Part shown: positions 40,524 to 49,635 of the stretch, piece by piece
How positions within the stretch are numbered: the stretch's first letter is position 1
How the letters are laid out: every line of letters starts with the position of its first letter
DNA from: VXMT01 sp965204835
GTDB lineage: Bacteria > Chloroflexota > Dehalococcoidia > UBA2979
Assembly: GCA_965204835.1 (NCBI GenBank)
Contig: OZ242017.1
Location: 744,001 to 808,000, forward strand
DNA: 64,000 nucleotides
Direction: 5' to 3'
Position numbers and translations under genes: made by a program
The notes under the pieces: model-generated
What the model was told of the DNA's origin: nothing
The model's input: only the letters and a program-made list of their open reading frames with translations
Databases searched by the model: none

Positions 40524-40640
40524 GGCCTGGAGGGCCGTGTCCACGTCCAGGCTTCTCGTTGATGCGGAGGCGGGCCTGGCTGAGGCGGGAGAGGCGGTCT
40601 CCCGGCGGCTCCGTTCCCGGGGGCCGTTGGTCGGCGGACT
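40524..40640 (-). pseudogene. Third copy of the fused-kinase 5' end
   Basis: On the plus strand TGATGCGGAGGCGGGCCTGG and the following bases match 29348 onwards, the first 40 codons of the kinase in antisense. The copy ends near the kinase start codon and does not include the repeat operators. Confidence 0.65.
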
Positions 40641-40699
40641 TCGGCACCCGGGTGAGGAGGTTGTGCATGAAGTGGATCCTGCAGCGCTGCCAGACTGTC

Positions 40700-41051
40700 A
40701 TCGGGTCGGGCGGGCCGCCGGCTCGACGCGAAGCACGACACCCTCATGCGGCGCAAGGGCGTCCTCGAGCGCGAGCGCGCACAGCTGCGTGCGGAGTCAG
40801 AGCCCGGGCCGGATCCCGAACTGCTCCGCGAGCGTATCCCGGAGGTGCTCGCGTTCATCCGCGAGTGGGTCCGGCAGGCCGACGGTGACGACTTCCAGCT
40901 GCTGATTCAGGCCCTGGACGTGCGCGCGGAGGTTGCCACTGATGAGCGCGGGGAGGTTGCCACTCATGAGGTAGACGTGCGCGTTGAGGTGCCCATGATC
41001 GAGGGGTTCGATGGGGCAGATTTTGTCACCATTGAACAAACATCGGCATGA
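40700..41051 (+). pseudogene. Serine recombinase, C-terminal fragment
   Basis: The frame reads RRLDAKHDTLMRRKGVLERE, then ELLRERIPEVLAFIREWVRQ and ADGDDFQLLIQALDVRAEVA, ending VTIEQTSA, the characteristic tail of large serine recombinases (coiled coil, then the short terminal motif). The catalytic N-terminal domain and the DNA-binding middle are missing. The tail also contains a short internal duplication (GEVATHEV after AEVATDER). A 17-bp sequence shared with 29705-29721 follows 6 bp after the stop. Confidence 0.7.
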
Positions 41052-41333
41052 CGACCCGCTCGTGCGAAAAGGGCTGCGCTCGGTTCCGCGTGGCGCTCGC
41101 CCTCTGAGGGTGAGAGCCTAGGAGTGATCCCGTGGCACCGCCAGCGGCGACACGCGGTTGAACTGGTCCCGATGGGTCGAACTGCCACCCCCGAGGGCGA
41201 ACGCGCCACGCGTAGCCCGTGGCCGGTCTATCGCGCTGCTTGAGCGCGGAAGGCCGATCATCGACGAGTTGCCCACCGCTGGGAGCTCTGCGGACACAGA
41301 GCTAGGGTGTAGGTAGCGAAGTGAAGGCCGCCC
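41052..41333. other. Gap before the STAND NTPase gene
   Basis: 282 bp with no gene. It contains the 17-bp repeat at 41057-41073. The region must carry the promoter of the NTPase gene, but no clear boxes are visible. Confidence 0.4.
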
Positions 41334-44300
41334 ATGCCCGATCCTCTCTACAACGCCATCGAACAGGCCCTCCGACAGCCGCTGGACGGGACGCTGTTCG
41401 AGCGGTGCGCGGTCGACCTGCTGCAGATGGTCCGCTACCCCGACCTGCGCCCTACGCCCCCAAAACGCGACGCAGGTGTAGATGGCGTCTCGGGTCCAGA
41501 CGCTGAACCAGACTTCATTCTCGTCGTGACTACCCAAGCGGACTACGCGCGCAACCTCCGGAAGAGCATCAGGAGCTATCTGGCAGCTGATGGCCCAGGC
41601 CGGCGCTTCGTATTCGCGACGACGCGCGAGGTCACGAACGCACGGCGTCTCGAACTGCGGAAGGAGTTGATGGACGAGTTCGGCGTGCAGCTTCATGAAG
41701 TCTATGACCGGGGCGACTTCACCCGGTTGCTATACGACCATCCGCAGTGGCGCAAGGATCTGCTTGGCGTCCCCGGAGCAGCAAGAGCGCTCAGTCGCTT
41801 CTCCGCCAACGCCCGCCCTACTCCGGCGATCCCGTTGATCGGACGCGATCACGATCTCCAACAACTGCGGAATGCCCGCGGGGACATCCTGCTGGTGGGG
41901 AGGCCGGGGGTCGGCAAGACGTTTCTGCTCGAACGGTTGGTGTCCGAGGAATGGGGCCTGTTCGATGCTGGATGGGATATGACCGACCTTGAGGACGCCG
42001 TTCGAGAACTGCGACCAAAGCGGGTAGTGATCGACGACGCGCACCTCGCTGTGGACCGCCTCACAGAGGCTGGGCGGCTCAAACGAGAGATGGATGTCGA
42101 CTTCGACATCGTGGCTGTTTCGTGGCCCGGTCAGGCGGATGTGGTGCAGGGGAGCCTGCCGGAAGCAGATCGCGTCGACATTGAAGAGTTGGAGCGAGAC
42201 AAGATCCTCCAGGTGATCACTGAAGTCGGCGTCGCGGGCCCGCCCGACCTGCAGCGCCTTATCGTCAACCAGGCGCATGGCTGCGCGGGGCTGGCGGTCA
42301 CGCTCGCGAGCGCCTGTGTCAGCGGTCGGGTCGGCGATGTCGCAACCGGCGAGGCCCTGCTCGACGATCTCGCCCGCTGGTACGAGCGAACGCTGGGCTC
42401 GGAGAGCCGCCAGGTGCTGGGTGTGCTTGCACTCGCTGGGGACCGTGGCGCGACTCTCGATCAGGCCTGCGAGATTCTCGGGCTGTCACTTGCTCAAGGT
42501 AGCAAACTCGTTCGCGGCCTGGCTTCGGGCGGGACGATCGACGACGCGCCACGCGAACTGACGTTGGAGGAAATCGTCAGTGGCGACCGTCCGCATCGCC
42601 CCCAGCGAATGCGTGTGCAACCCGATGCGCTGCGCTACGCGCTGGTGCAGGATGTGTTCTTTGGCGGCCCCGGCGCGCTTGACCCTGCTAGGGCTATCGC
42701 TTGCCTGGACCATCCTTCGATTGCTTCGATCTCGCTCATCGGAGCGGCCCACCGTGGTGCCCCCGTGCACCGCGGGTTGCTCCAGTCAACGATGAACTGG
42801 ACAGACGAGAGGGCGGCCACGGAGTACGCAGGCCTCGGCCCGGCTGAGCTGAAGACCGCTCTCGATGAGGCTCCTACTCACCGACTCCGTATCGCTGAAG
42901 TTGGGTACTGTGCGGGCGTCGCGCCGGAAATCGCGATCGAGATTCTCATGGATCTGGCGGTCGGGGACACTCGCTTGCAACACAGCGCGCCCGACCACCC
43001 CCTTCGCATCATCGGCGACTACCTCGCACTCCCGGACACAGGGATCGAGGAACGACGACTCGCCGTCGCCGCCGCCGACGCATGGCTAGGCAAGGGTGGC
43101 GATCCCGATGTCGGACTACGCGTGCTGATGCACGCTGTCGGGCTGGAAGTAAGCGCCCACTTGCTCGATCCCGGCCTCGGCGACACGGTCACAATCATGC
43201 GAGCGGCTGTGCCCCAGCCGTGGATCGAAAAACTCGCAGCTCTTTGGGATTCGATTCTCACGATCGTGGAGCGAGATACGGGCATTCGACCGGCACCGCT
43301 CATCGACGCACTGCATTCGTGGGTGTACCCCGGCACGATTGGCTTGCCCGGCAGCGGCCCGGACGAAGATGTTCGAGAGGCGATTCGGGAAGTCGCCACG
43401 CAAGTGATCACGCAGTTGGCCGACATCCTCAAGGCTCGTCCCGGAGCGCTCCGCCGTCTACGAGAGTACGGAACGTCTGGTGAACTCCCGGTCTCGATCG
43501 AGGTGCCCGAGGAATTCGCAATGCTCTTTCCTGAACGCTGGGACGGTTCCAGCGACGGGACCGGCTTCGATGAATGGGAGCGTCGCAATCGCGATCGGGT
43601 TCAGGGTTTCGCGAATGAGGTCCGGCGCCGGTCTGCCGACGATATCGCTGCACTCATCACCGGCGCCGACGCCGAGGCCAATGCGGCGGGCATCGACCAT
43701 CCGCGTTGCACCCCCTTGCTCGCTCAAGCCCTCGCCAAGTACGAGGACGAGCCCGAGACCCTGCTCGCCGCGCTGGAAGAGCGCGGCGCGTCTCCCGACC
43801 TCATCTTCCCGCTCCTGGATCGGACCGCCGAGTTGCAGCGTCCAGGCTGGGAGATCGAACTCGAACGGCTGCTCGCCCATCCAGGTGCGTCCGGGGCGGC
43901 GACTCGCGTTGCGCTCGTGCGCCCCTGCGACGATGGCCTGAAGCGACTCGCGATCCAGAAGGCGGCGGCGCGGCTTCCGCTCATCTGTGACCTCGTCTCT
44001 TGGGAGCAACTCGACCACGCTACGCTCGCCCTCCTGTTCGACGCGCCCGATGCGCTCGTCCGACGAGAGGCGGCGGTTGCGCTCGGCACCATGTGGTCTG
44101 GCGAACGGCTCAAGACCTTGCCTACCTCCATGCTCGAGCGCTGGCGCGAGATCATTGTCGCCAGTCCGGCGGGGGATGGGCTGTTCTCCGAGATCCTGCG
44201 TCGCGATCCAGAACTCTGCGCTGATTGGCTGCGGGCGTGGTTCAAGCGCGCACGTGATCGGCGAACTGACGAGAACCTTCCAGAGCGGGTCCGAGCAGCG

Positions 44301-44771
44301 GTCTCCGAACTTCCCACGCACGTCCGGTCCGAGCTGATCGGCGACGTACCGAGTGGCACGCGCTCCTACCTGTTGGAATCCGCTGTCCGCTGCCTCGTTT
44401 CTGAGGACCTCGAAGTGGCCGCAGTGCTCTTCGACCGCTCAGACCTCGCTGAGCTGCATCGGGCCGCCCTGTCCGGTGGCCCGAACGAGGCCTGGATGAG
44501 CCGGGCGCTCTTGGCGCTGGATCGTGGCTGGAGCCCTGAGCGTATTCTCGAGATGACGATACACTTCGACCGAGGATGGTCCGGTCCTGAGAGTCAGCAC
44601 TGGGAGCGAAAGATCGAAGCGTTCGAGGATCTGCGCCACGGCCACCTGGGGCACCCGGACGATCCTCGACGCGAGCGCATCGTAGCGGCCGGGATTGCCT
44701 TGTTCGAGCCGATGCGTGATGCCGCCAAGAGGAGGGAGCGCCGCGAGCGGGTCTTCGGCCGGGACCGGTAG
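41334..44771 (+). CDS. STAND-type NTPase with N-terminal nuclease-like domain, putative defence protein
   Basis: 1145 aa. Residues 1-150 look like a restriction-endonuclease-type domain (CAVDLLQMVRYPDLRP, DAGVDGVSG, FILVVTTQADYARNLRKSI). Then a P-loop ATPase: Walker A LVGRPGVGKTFLLERL near 187, Walker B RVVIDDAH near 229 and a regulatory segment to about 450. The remaining 650 residues are helical, repeat-like and without transmembrane segments, as expected for the sensor part of a STAND protein. Proteins of this build commonly act as phage sensors that trigger an effector on binding a viral protein; here that is inference from architecture and from the neighbouring operon. The gene is convergent with that operon and separated from it by 303 bp. 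Confidence 0.7.
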   Translation: MPDPLYNAIEQALRQPLDGTLFERCAVDLLQMVRYPDLRPTPPKRDAGVDGVSGPDAEPDFILVVTTQADYARNLRKSIRSYLAADGPGRRFVFATTREVTNARRLELRKELMDEFGVQLHEVYDRGDFTRLLYDHPQWRKDLLGVPGAARALSRFSANARPTPAIPLIGRDHDLQQLRNARGDILLVGRPGVGKTFLLERLVSEEWGLFDAGWDMTDLEDAVRELRPKRVVIDDAHLAVDRLTEAGRLKREMDVDFDIVAVSWPGQADVVQGSLPEADRVDIEELERDKILQVITEVGVAGPPDLQRLIVNQAHGCAGLAVTLASACVSGRVGDVATGEALLDDLARWYERTLGSESRQVLGVLALAGDRGATLDQACEILGLSLAQGSKLVRGLASGGTIDDAPRELTLEEIVSGDRPHRPQRMRVQPDALRYALVQDVFFGGPGALDPARAIACLDHPSIASISLIGAAHRGAPVHRGLLQSTMNWTDERAATEYAGLGPAELKTALDEAPTHRLRIAEVGYCAGVAPEIAIEILMDLAVGDTRLQHSAPDHPLRIIGDYLALPDTGIEERRLAVAAADAWLGKGGDPDVGLRVLMHAVGLEVSAHLLDPGLGDTVTIMRAAVPQPWIEKLAALWDSILTIVERDTGIRPAPLIDALHSWVYPGTIGLPGSGPDEDVREAIREVATQVITQLADILKARPGALRRLREYGTSGELPVSIEVPEEFAMLFPERWDGSSDGTGFDEWERRNRDRVQGFANEVRRRSADDIAALITGADAEANAAGIDHPRCTPLLAQALAKYEDEPETLLAALEERGASPDLIFPLLDRTAELQRPGWEIELERLLAHPGASGAATRVALVRPCDDGLKRLAIQKAAARLPLICDLVSWEQLDHATLALLFDAPDALVRREAAVALGTMWSGERLKTLPTSMLERWREIIVASPAGDGLFSEILRRDPELCADWLRAWFKRARDRRTDENLPERVRAAVSELPTHVRSELIGDVPSGTRSYLLESAVRCLVSEDLEVAAVLFDRSDLAELHRAALSGGPNEAWMSRALLALDRGWSPERILEMTIHFDRGWSGPESQHWERKIEAFEDLRHGHLGHPDDPRRERIVAAGIALFEPMRDAAKRRERRERVFGRDR

Positions 44772-45074
44772 AGCGCCGAGGCTCCGATCCTCACTTTGTC
44801 GGTGCCACCGCCCTACTTTGCGCACCTTGAGATAGGCTCGCGTCAACCCAGTCTAGGGCTCGCGCCGATCAGGTCCCCCCTCGGACTCCTCGTCGAACGC
44901 CCGCTCGAGGAGCGACGAACTGCAGTTTCGTCCCCACAGCGGCGACACTCTTGGTCTCTGGCCTCTCTGGCCATGAGCGGACTCGAGTAGCCCTCGCACG
45001 CGGGCTATGCGCGCGCGGCCACACGTTAAGGCTCAGGGCGGCCGGCCAGAAGCCAAACCGCGCCAGTCAACCGG
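44772..45074. other. Convergent gap between the STAND gene and the defence operon
   Basis: 303 bp separating two convergent transcripts. I find no gene and no clean terminator hairpin. Confidence 0.4.
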
Positions 45075-48000
45075 TCAGGGCATCGACTCGTCCGGCTCGG
45101 CTGCCACTCGAGCTCGCTCAAAATACGGCCTGACGGACACGCGCGGGAACCGCTGAAACTGTTTGCTGTACAGAACGCATGTCAGTGGCGGGAGCCCTCG
45201 CACAACATTAGAGAGATGATCGGCATCCGCCCCAGAAGTCTTACCAAGGACAGTTCGTTGGATGTCACGAATCTGATCGACGTTTGTTTGCGAGAAGTAT
45301 ATCTTTGTGGCCGTCGATCCAGCCACAGCAACTGGCAAGTCCGTTGGGAACTGCGATGCAATAACCACTCCTAACCCAAAAGCACGCCCTTCCCGCATGA
45401 GAGGCTCGAGGAACGGAGACTCCACGAGCCGCCATGCCTCATCGAGTACGAGCAGGCGAGCGAGTTCATGTGACTGTGGTTGCCTAATCAGTTGATTGTA
45501 GAATGCCATCATGAAGAACTCAGCTACTGAGTTCTTCACCTCGTCTCCTGGGAGTTGAGCGAGTCTAATAACTGCACCCCCCTGCAGAACGGTCTGCAAG
45601 TCTGTGATCTGCGTCCCCGAATCAAAGAGTTCGAGGTCAAATATCGGAGACAATCGTCCGAGCAGTGCCTGATTATCCTTCTCTGACCGAAGTTCCTGCT
45701 GGAGGCTCCAGAAGGGAGGGTAAGTCTGTCCCGAGCTAGGGCTGAATGAGCGGGTGGGTATCCCGGCACTTTCGTAAACGGCTCTCATCGCTTCACGTAG
45801 CCGGTACGCCTGTTGATCGCCAAGCCGGTAGATGCGCTTGATGATGTCGCTCAACTGATGCATATGGTGGGTAGGGTTAGCGTTGCCCGTTCTTAGGTCA
45901 AGAGCTGGCGCTAACGGATTGAATGGCAAAGGCGCATTGTTCGGGTCGTAGACACTCAAACCTTCTGCGGTCGCGTATTCAGGTTCAGAGTAGTCATCCT
46001 TGAAGTCGAGAATCAGTGCTGGCACATCGAACGGGCGCAACTCGGCGAGGATGGCTTTCGTTGCCTGTGTCTTCCCACTCCCAGTCTCGCCAGTGATCAT
46101 GAGATGAGGATTCGGAAGGCGATCATCGGGCGCAGCTGGATCGAACCAGATCTCCCGCGCCTTGCCATACTCTCCAGGAGCCATGCCGAGCAATGCCCGA
46201 GGCCGGGCAGGCGTTGGACGCTCGAGCTCGGACGGTTGGGCAGCGTCCTCCCACGCTCGTGCCCCGTCTTGGCCGGCCACCTCAACGGAAGAGCCAGAGT
46301 GATCCGTTGTTGCCGGGGGTTGCTCCTCCAGCCGCTCAGGATCAGGTGCCGCCACCCCGTGTGTTTCCGGCTCAACTGGCTCATTGGGCACTAGAACGTC
46401 AATGAGCCGCTCGTTCAGTTCAACGATTTCAACAGGAACAGCATCGGCGCCCTCATGTGCGATGGCCTTGATGTCCTGCAGGGACGAGGAATCGACTCCG
46501 AGACGAACGTCGATCAGCTGGCACCGCAGGTCGACCGAGACCTCTCCATCAAGAAGCCGCTGAATTCTGTCTGCCCAGAGCTTGCGCTCGTCGGCCGTGT
46601 ACGTACCCTTCGTCAGCTCTCGGTACAGGTGCTCGCGTAGAATCTCGCGTCGCGCTGGTGCGGTGATCAACTCGTCATCGCGATCCTTAGCGAAGACTTG
46701 CTGAAGGAGGCGCCGGGTCGAGAGCATCTGGTCAATCGCGACTCCCGTCGCGACACCTCCATTAACAGCGTACTCGGTGCCCTTCGCATCCACGGCCTTT
46801 ACTTCAATGACGTTCACTGTGCAATGGTCATTGCTCCAAGTGAATCCTACGAGATCCGCGCGAAGCGGTTCACTGCCGAGATGCAGCCAGCGTCGAGCCT
46901 CAGGGCCGTCGAGGCTGATCAGCAGCCGCTTAGGAGCGTCCCCAGAAGCTCGGAACCAGCGCGCCGCGATCAAGGTACCCAGGAGCCCCTTGATTCTGTT
47001 GAAATTTGTTCGTCCAGACCTGTCCGGGCGTAGACTCAAAACGCCGGCGTCCAGCAGCTCACTGAGCTGCGCTAGCAGGTCGTCGAGATCCTCGTTGCTC
47101 ACATATGCGTTGTATTCGCGCACGACATCGCGAAGCGGGCGACGGAATGGCACTGCGGTGCGAGCAAAACCCGCGACATCGCGATCGCCGTCCCTCGAAG
47201 TCATGATCCGCAACCCCCCAATAGCAAGGTCGCGATCCACCTGCCGATCAGCGATGGCTGTCCAAGGGGTACGCATGGCGATCTCATGGAGGGCTCCACG
47301 CAACTTCTCTTGCTGGTGAACTGCCAAGTATGAGGTTCCCGCTGGAGCGAGTCGCCTCACCAAACTGTCGTAATCTTTGAATGGGCCGCCCGAGGTCGGT
47401 TCCAGTTCGACTGTCTCGTGCAGTTCGCGATAGGCGATACGTCGCGGTACTGCTAGAGGCTGAATGGGGTGCAAGGCTGCACGGGCAGGATTCGTCTGTC
47501 CCGTACTCTGATCGAATGCAACAACCAGATGGTGCAAGTCCTCCTCCGGTGGGCCGATGTCCTGACGCGGTAGGTCCCGGACTTGGAAACTGAACAGCCG
47601 GCTAGGCGCAATTGCGCGGAATGTGCGCGCGATCCGATCTTCCTCCGCCGCATCTAGGCGGAGTTCAGCGCCGACCGAACCGTTCTCCGGGTGGCGATAA
47701 GTGGTGAGGTGCGCGCCACTCAGCTTCCCAGCTTCGGCTAGGTCGGCAAGCATCGTCAGGTACGCCCCGGCATCTGGCGGATCAATCAAGCCTAGGCGAT
47801 ACCCGCGCTGCGAAGGAGGATCGAGAGACAACTGCGCCTCGATTAGGGCGCGAATACTCTCCACGCCATCATTCGATACACCTCCCTCCGCCCCCTCACC
47901 GAAGTAAGGTAGCGGACCCACTCGACCCAAGTACGTCAGGACTGATGGTGTGCTCACAGCCGTGGATGGAATCAGAATCGAGGTTAGGAAGAACGGCAGG

Positions 48001-49631
48001 CGTTCCGCAGTCGCGGCGACCAACTCTCGGTCCCTTTCGTCGAGTCGGGCGCTCTGGGTCTTCACGATGTCTGCGTAGCGTGCATAGTGCCAGAGGTACA
48101 AGGGATGCGTTGGGGCAGCGACCGCATAGAGGCGTTCGCCGACCTGGAGAACGACGGTCTCAAGCAAGAGTAGGTGGCCCAAGACCTCGTTCGCATCCTG
48201 GCCGAAGCGTTCGTAGAGCTTCTCAAACCCCTCCTGGAGCATGGCGTTGAGCGATTCGTACGCCGCTATGAACTCGAGCAGGTTCTTTCTGCTCGGCGAA
48301 TGCGCCGCCACTACCATCGGCTCGACGGCGAGAGCTCGAAGAAGCGGCAAGATAACCTGCCGCGCCTCGACATAGTCGTCGAAGCACTTCGATAGCGAGG
48401 CGCCAAAGTCATCATCGGCAAGATGATCGAGGAACTTGCCGATGCGGCTCCCCTCCCAGCGCGCAACCAAGTGCTGTTCGACGTCGAACCGCCGCAATGC
48501 ACTCTCCAAGTTTGGAGCCTCCACCTTAACGTAGCCGCCGAACATCTCCTCCGAGAGCACCTTGCCGAGCAGGTTGAGCAGGTCAAGGCGCGCGGTTGCC
48601 ACGGCTTCGGTAGTGCTCTCAGGTAACCCGAGCCGCATCGTTTCCGCCTTGAGGTTCCGCTCGTCGAGGGCGTTCAACTGCTCCTGGAGGGCCTCGACAA
48701 TCGCCGCCACATCACCTTCGCGGTCCTCGCTCACTAGGGCTTCCGCGGCGATCGACATCATCTTCTCGGTCGGCGCTCGCGTCGGCTTGTTGTTGCTCGT
48801 CTTCTTTAGTCGCGCTTGGACCAGCCGCTCAGCCGCTTGGAACGATATCGGTTCCTCGACACCCACCATTCGGACCCTGTCAAGTTGACTCAGAGCCTGT
48901 TGGAGCGCCCCTCGCGCGTTAGCGTCGACCTCCGCCTTCAGTACTTGAGTGATCCGGCGACGGTCCTGGGCATTCAACGTCTGCATCCGGGTCGACAGTT
49001 CCCGATTGCGTTCGAGCCTGCGCCGGATGGCGTTCTCACGACGATCGTTGAAGAACTCTGGGTCCGGGAGTAGCCCCAAGTGATGTACCTCGCGGCTGGA
49101 GGCGTCTACGAACTCTTGGCCGCTCTTGCCCGCGAGTGCCACGTAGTAGTCGATGAGAGGTGCGAGCCCGACGCTATCGTCACGCTCGAGCATCTGCCAC
49201 CAACGCTTTTGGACTTCGTTCTGGCCAGCCTCTTCACCCAGGGCCCGACGTACAAGCACCTCTTTGAGGTCTCGCGAGCCGATCGCACTGAAGTCCTCGA
49301 GCGACGAGAGCTTTGGCTCGTCGCCGTGCGCTATCACCACGATCAGCGCCTCGAGGCCGCGCTCATTCCGCCATCGTTCGGCCTGCTCGACCTCAGTTGA
49401 GAATTCACCCGCATCAAGACCGACGACGGCCGCGGCAGCCTGACCGCCAGGACGCAGATACGCGACACGAAGAGCTAGGCCTTCGTCACGCAGACCAACT
49501 AAAGCACTGAGGAGGCGGCCCGGATCCGGCGCAGGAACGTCGCGTACCAGGGCGCCGACCGCCCCATGCCGCGTGCGAACACTCTCCGCGATGAGATCCG
49601 CAAGAACGTCCGGGGGTGCCAAGTCCGCCAT
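45075..49631 (-). CDS. HerA/DptH-like large ATPase of a DNA restriction system
   Basis: 1518 aa from the ATG at 49631, 4 bp after the stop of the middle gene and behind GGAGG; an upstream start at 49757 would overlap that gene by 120 bp. The C-terminal third is a HerA/FtsK-like ATPase: Walker A ITGETGSGKTQ near 1178, LILDFKDDYSEPEY, Walker B ARLLVLDEAWR near 1395, and GRAFGLGVVIASQFPTDLP, typical for HerA. The first 1100 residues are helical and unique, with a RWFRASGDAPKRLLISLDGP nuclease-like core (VIEVKAVDAKG has the E-K of a PD-(D/E)XK site). Size and layout fit DptH of the phosphorothioate-linked restriction system, but no dnd modification genes are near. It probably translocates or cleaves DNA in complex with the two upstream proteins. 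Confidence 0.75.
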   Translation of the reverse strand: MADLAPPDVLADLIAESVRTRHGAVGALVRDVPAPDPGRLLSALVGLRDEGLALRVAYLRPGGQAAAAVVGLDAGEFSTEVEQAERWRNERGLEALIVVIAHGDEPKLSSLEDFSAIGSRDLKEVLVRRALGEEAGQNEVQKRWWQMLERDDSVGLAPLIDYYVALAGKSGQEFVDASSREVHHLGLLPDPEFFNDRRENAIRRRLERNRELSTRMQTLNAQDRRRITQVLKAEVDANARGALQQALSQLDRVRMVGVEEPISFQAAERLVQARLKKTSNNKPTRAPTEKMMSIAAEALVSEDREGDVAAIVEALQEQLNALDERNLKAETMRLGLPESTTEAVATARLDLLNLLGKVLSEEMFGGYVKVEAPNLESALRRFDVEQHLVARWEGSRIGKFLDHLADDDFGASLSKCFDDYVEARQVILPLLRALAVEPMVVAAHSPSRKNLLEFIAAYESLNAMLQEGFEKLYERFGQDANEVLGHLLLLETVVLQVGERLYAVAAPTHPLYLWHYARYADIVKTQSARLDERDRELVAATAERLPFFLTSILIPSTAVSTPSVLTYLGRVGPLPYFGEGAEGGVSNDGVESIRALIEAQLSLDPPSQRGYRLGLIDPPDAGAYLTMLADLAEAGKLSGAHLTTYRHPENGSVGAELRLDAAEEDRIARTFRAIAPSRLFSFQVRDLPRQDIGPPEEDLHHLVVAFDQSTGQTNPARAALHPIQPLAVPRRIAYRELHETVELEPTSGGPFKDYDSLVRRLAPAGTSYLAVHQQEKLRGALHEIAMRTPWTAIADRQVDRDLAIGGLRIMTSRDGDRDVAGFARTAVPFRRPLRDVVREYNAYVSNEDLDDLLAQLSELLDAGVLSLRPDRSGRTNFNRIKGLLGTLIAARWFRASGDAPKRLLISLDGPEARRWLHLGSEPLRADLVGFTWSNDHCTVNVIEVKAVDAKGTEYAVNGGVATGVAIDQMLSTRRLLQQVFAKDRDDELITAPARREILREHLYRELTKGTYTADERKLWADRIQRLLDGEVSVDLRCQLIDVRLGVDSSSLQDIKAIAHEGADAVPVEIVELNERLIDVLVPNEPVEPETHGVAAPDPERLEEQPPATTDHSGSSVEVAGQDGARAWEDAAQPSELERPTPARPRALLGMAPGEYGKAREIWFDPAAPDDRLPNPHLMITGETGSGKTQATKAILAELRPFDVPALILDFKDDYSEPEYATAEGLSVYDPNNAPLPFNPLAPALDLRTGNANPTHHMHQLSDIIKRIYRLGDQQAYRLREAMRAVYESAGIPTRSFSPSSGQTYPPFWSLQQELRSEKDNQALLGRLSPIFDLELFDSGTQITDLQTVLQGGAVIRLAQLPGDEVKNSVAEFFMMAFYNQLIRQPQSHELARLLVLDEAWRLVESPFLEPLMREGRAFGLGVVIASQFPTDLPVAVAGSTATKIYFSQTNVDQIRDIQRTVLGKTSGADADHLSNVVRGLPPLTCVLYSKQFQRFPRVSVRPYFERARVAAEPDESMP

Positions 49632-49635
49632 CACC

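Noticed and set aside
38603..40858. A 751-codon minus-strand open frame
   Set aside because: Antisense to the secreted propeller-like protein, which has a proper signal peptide and repeats.
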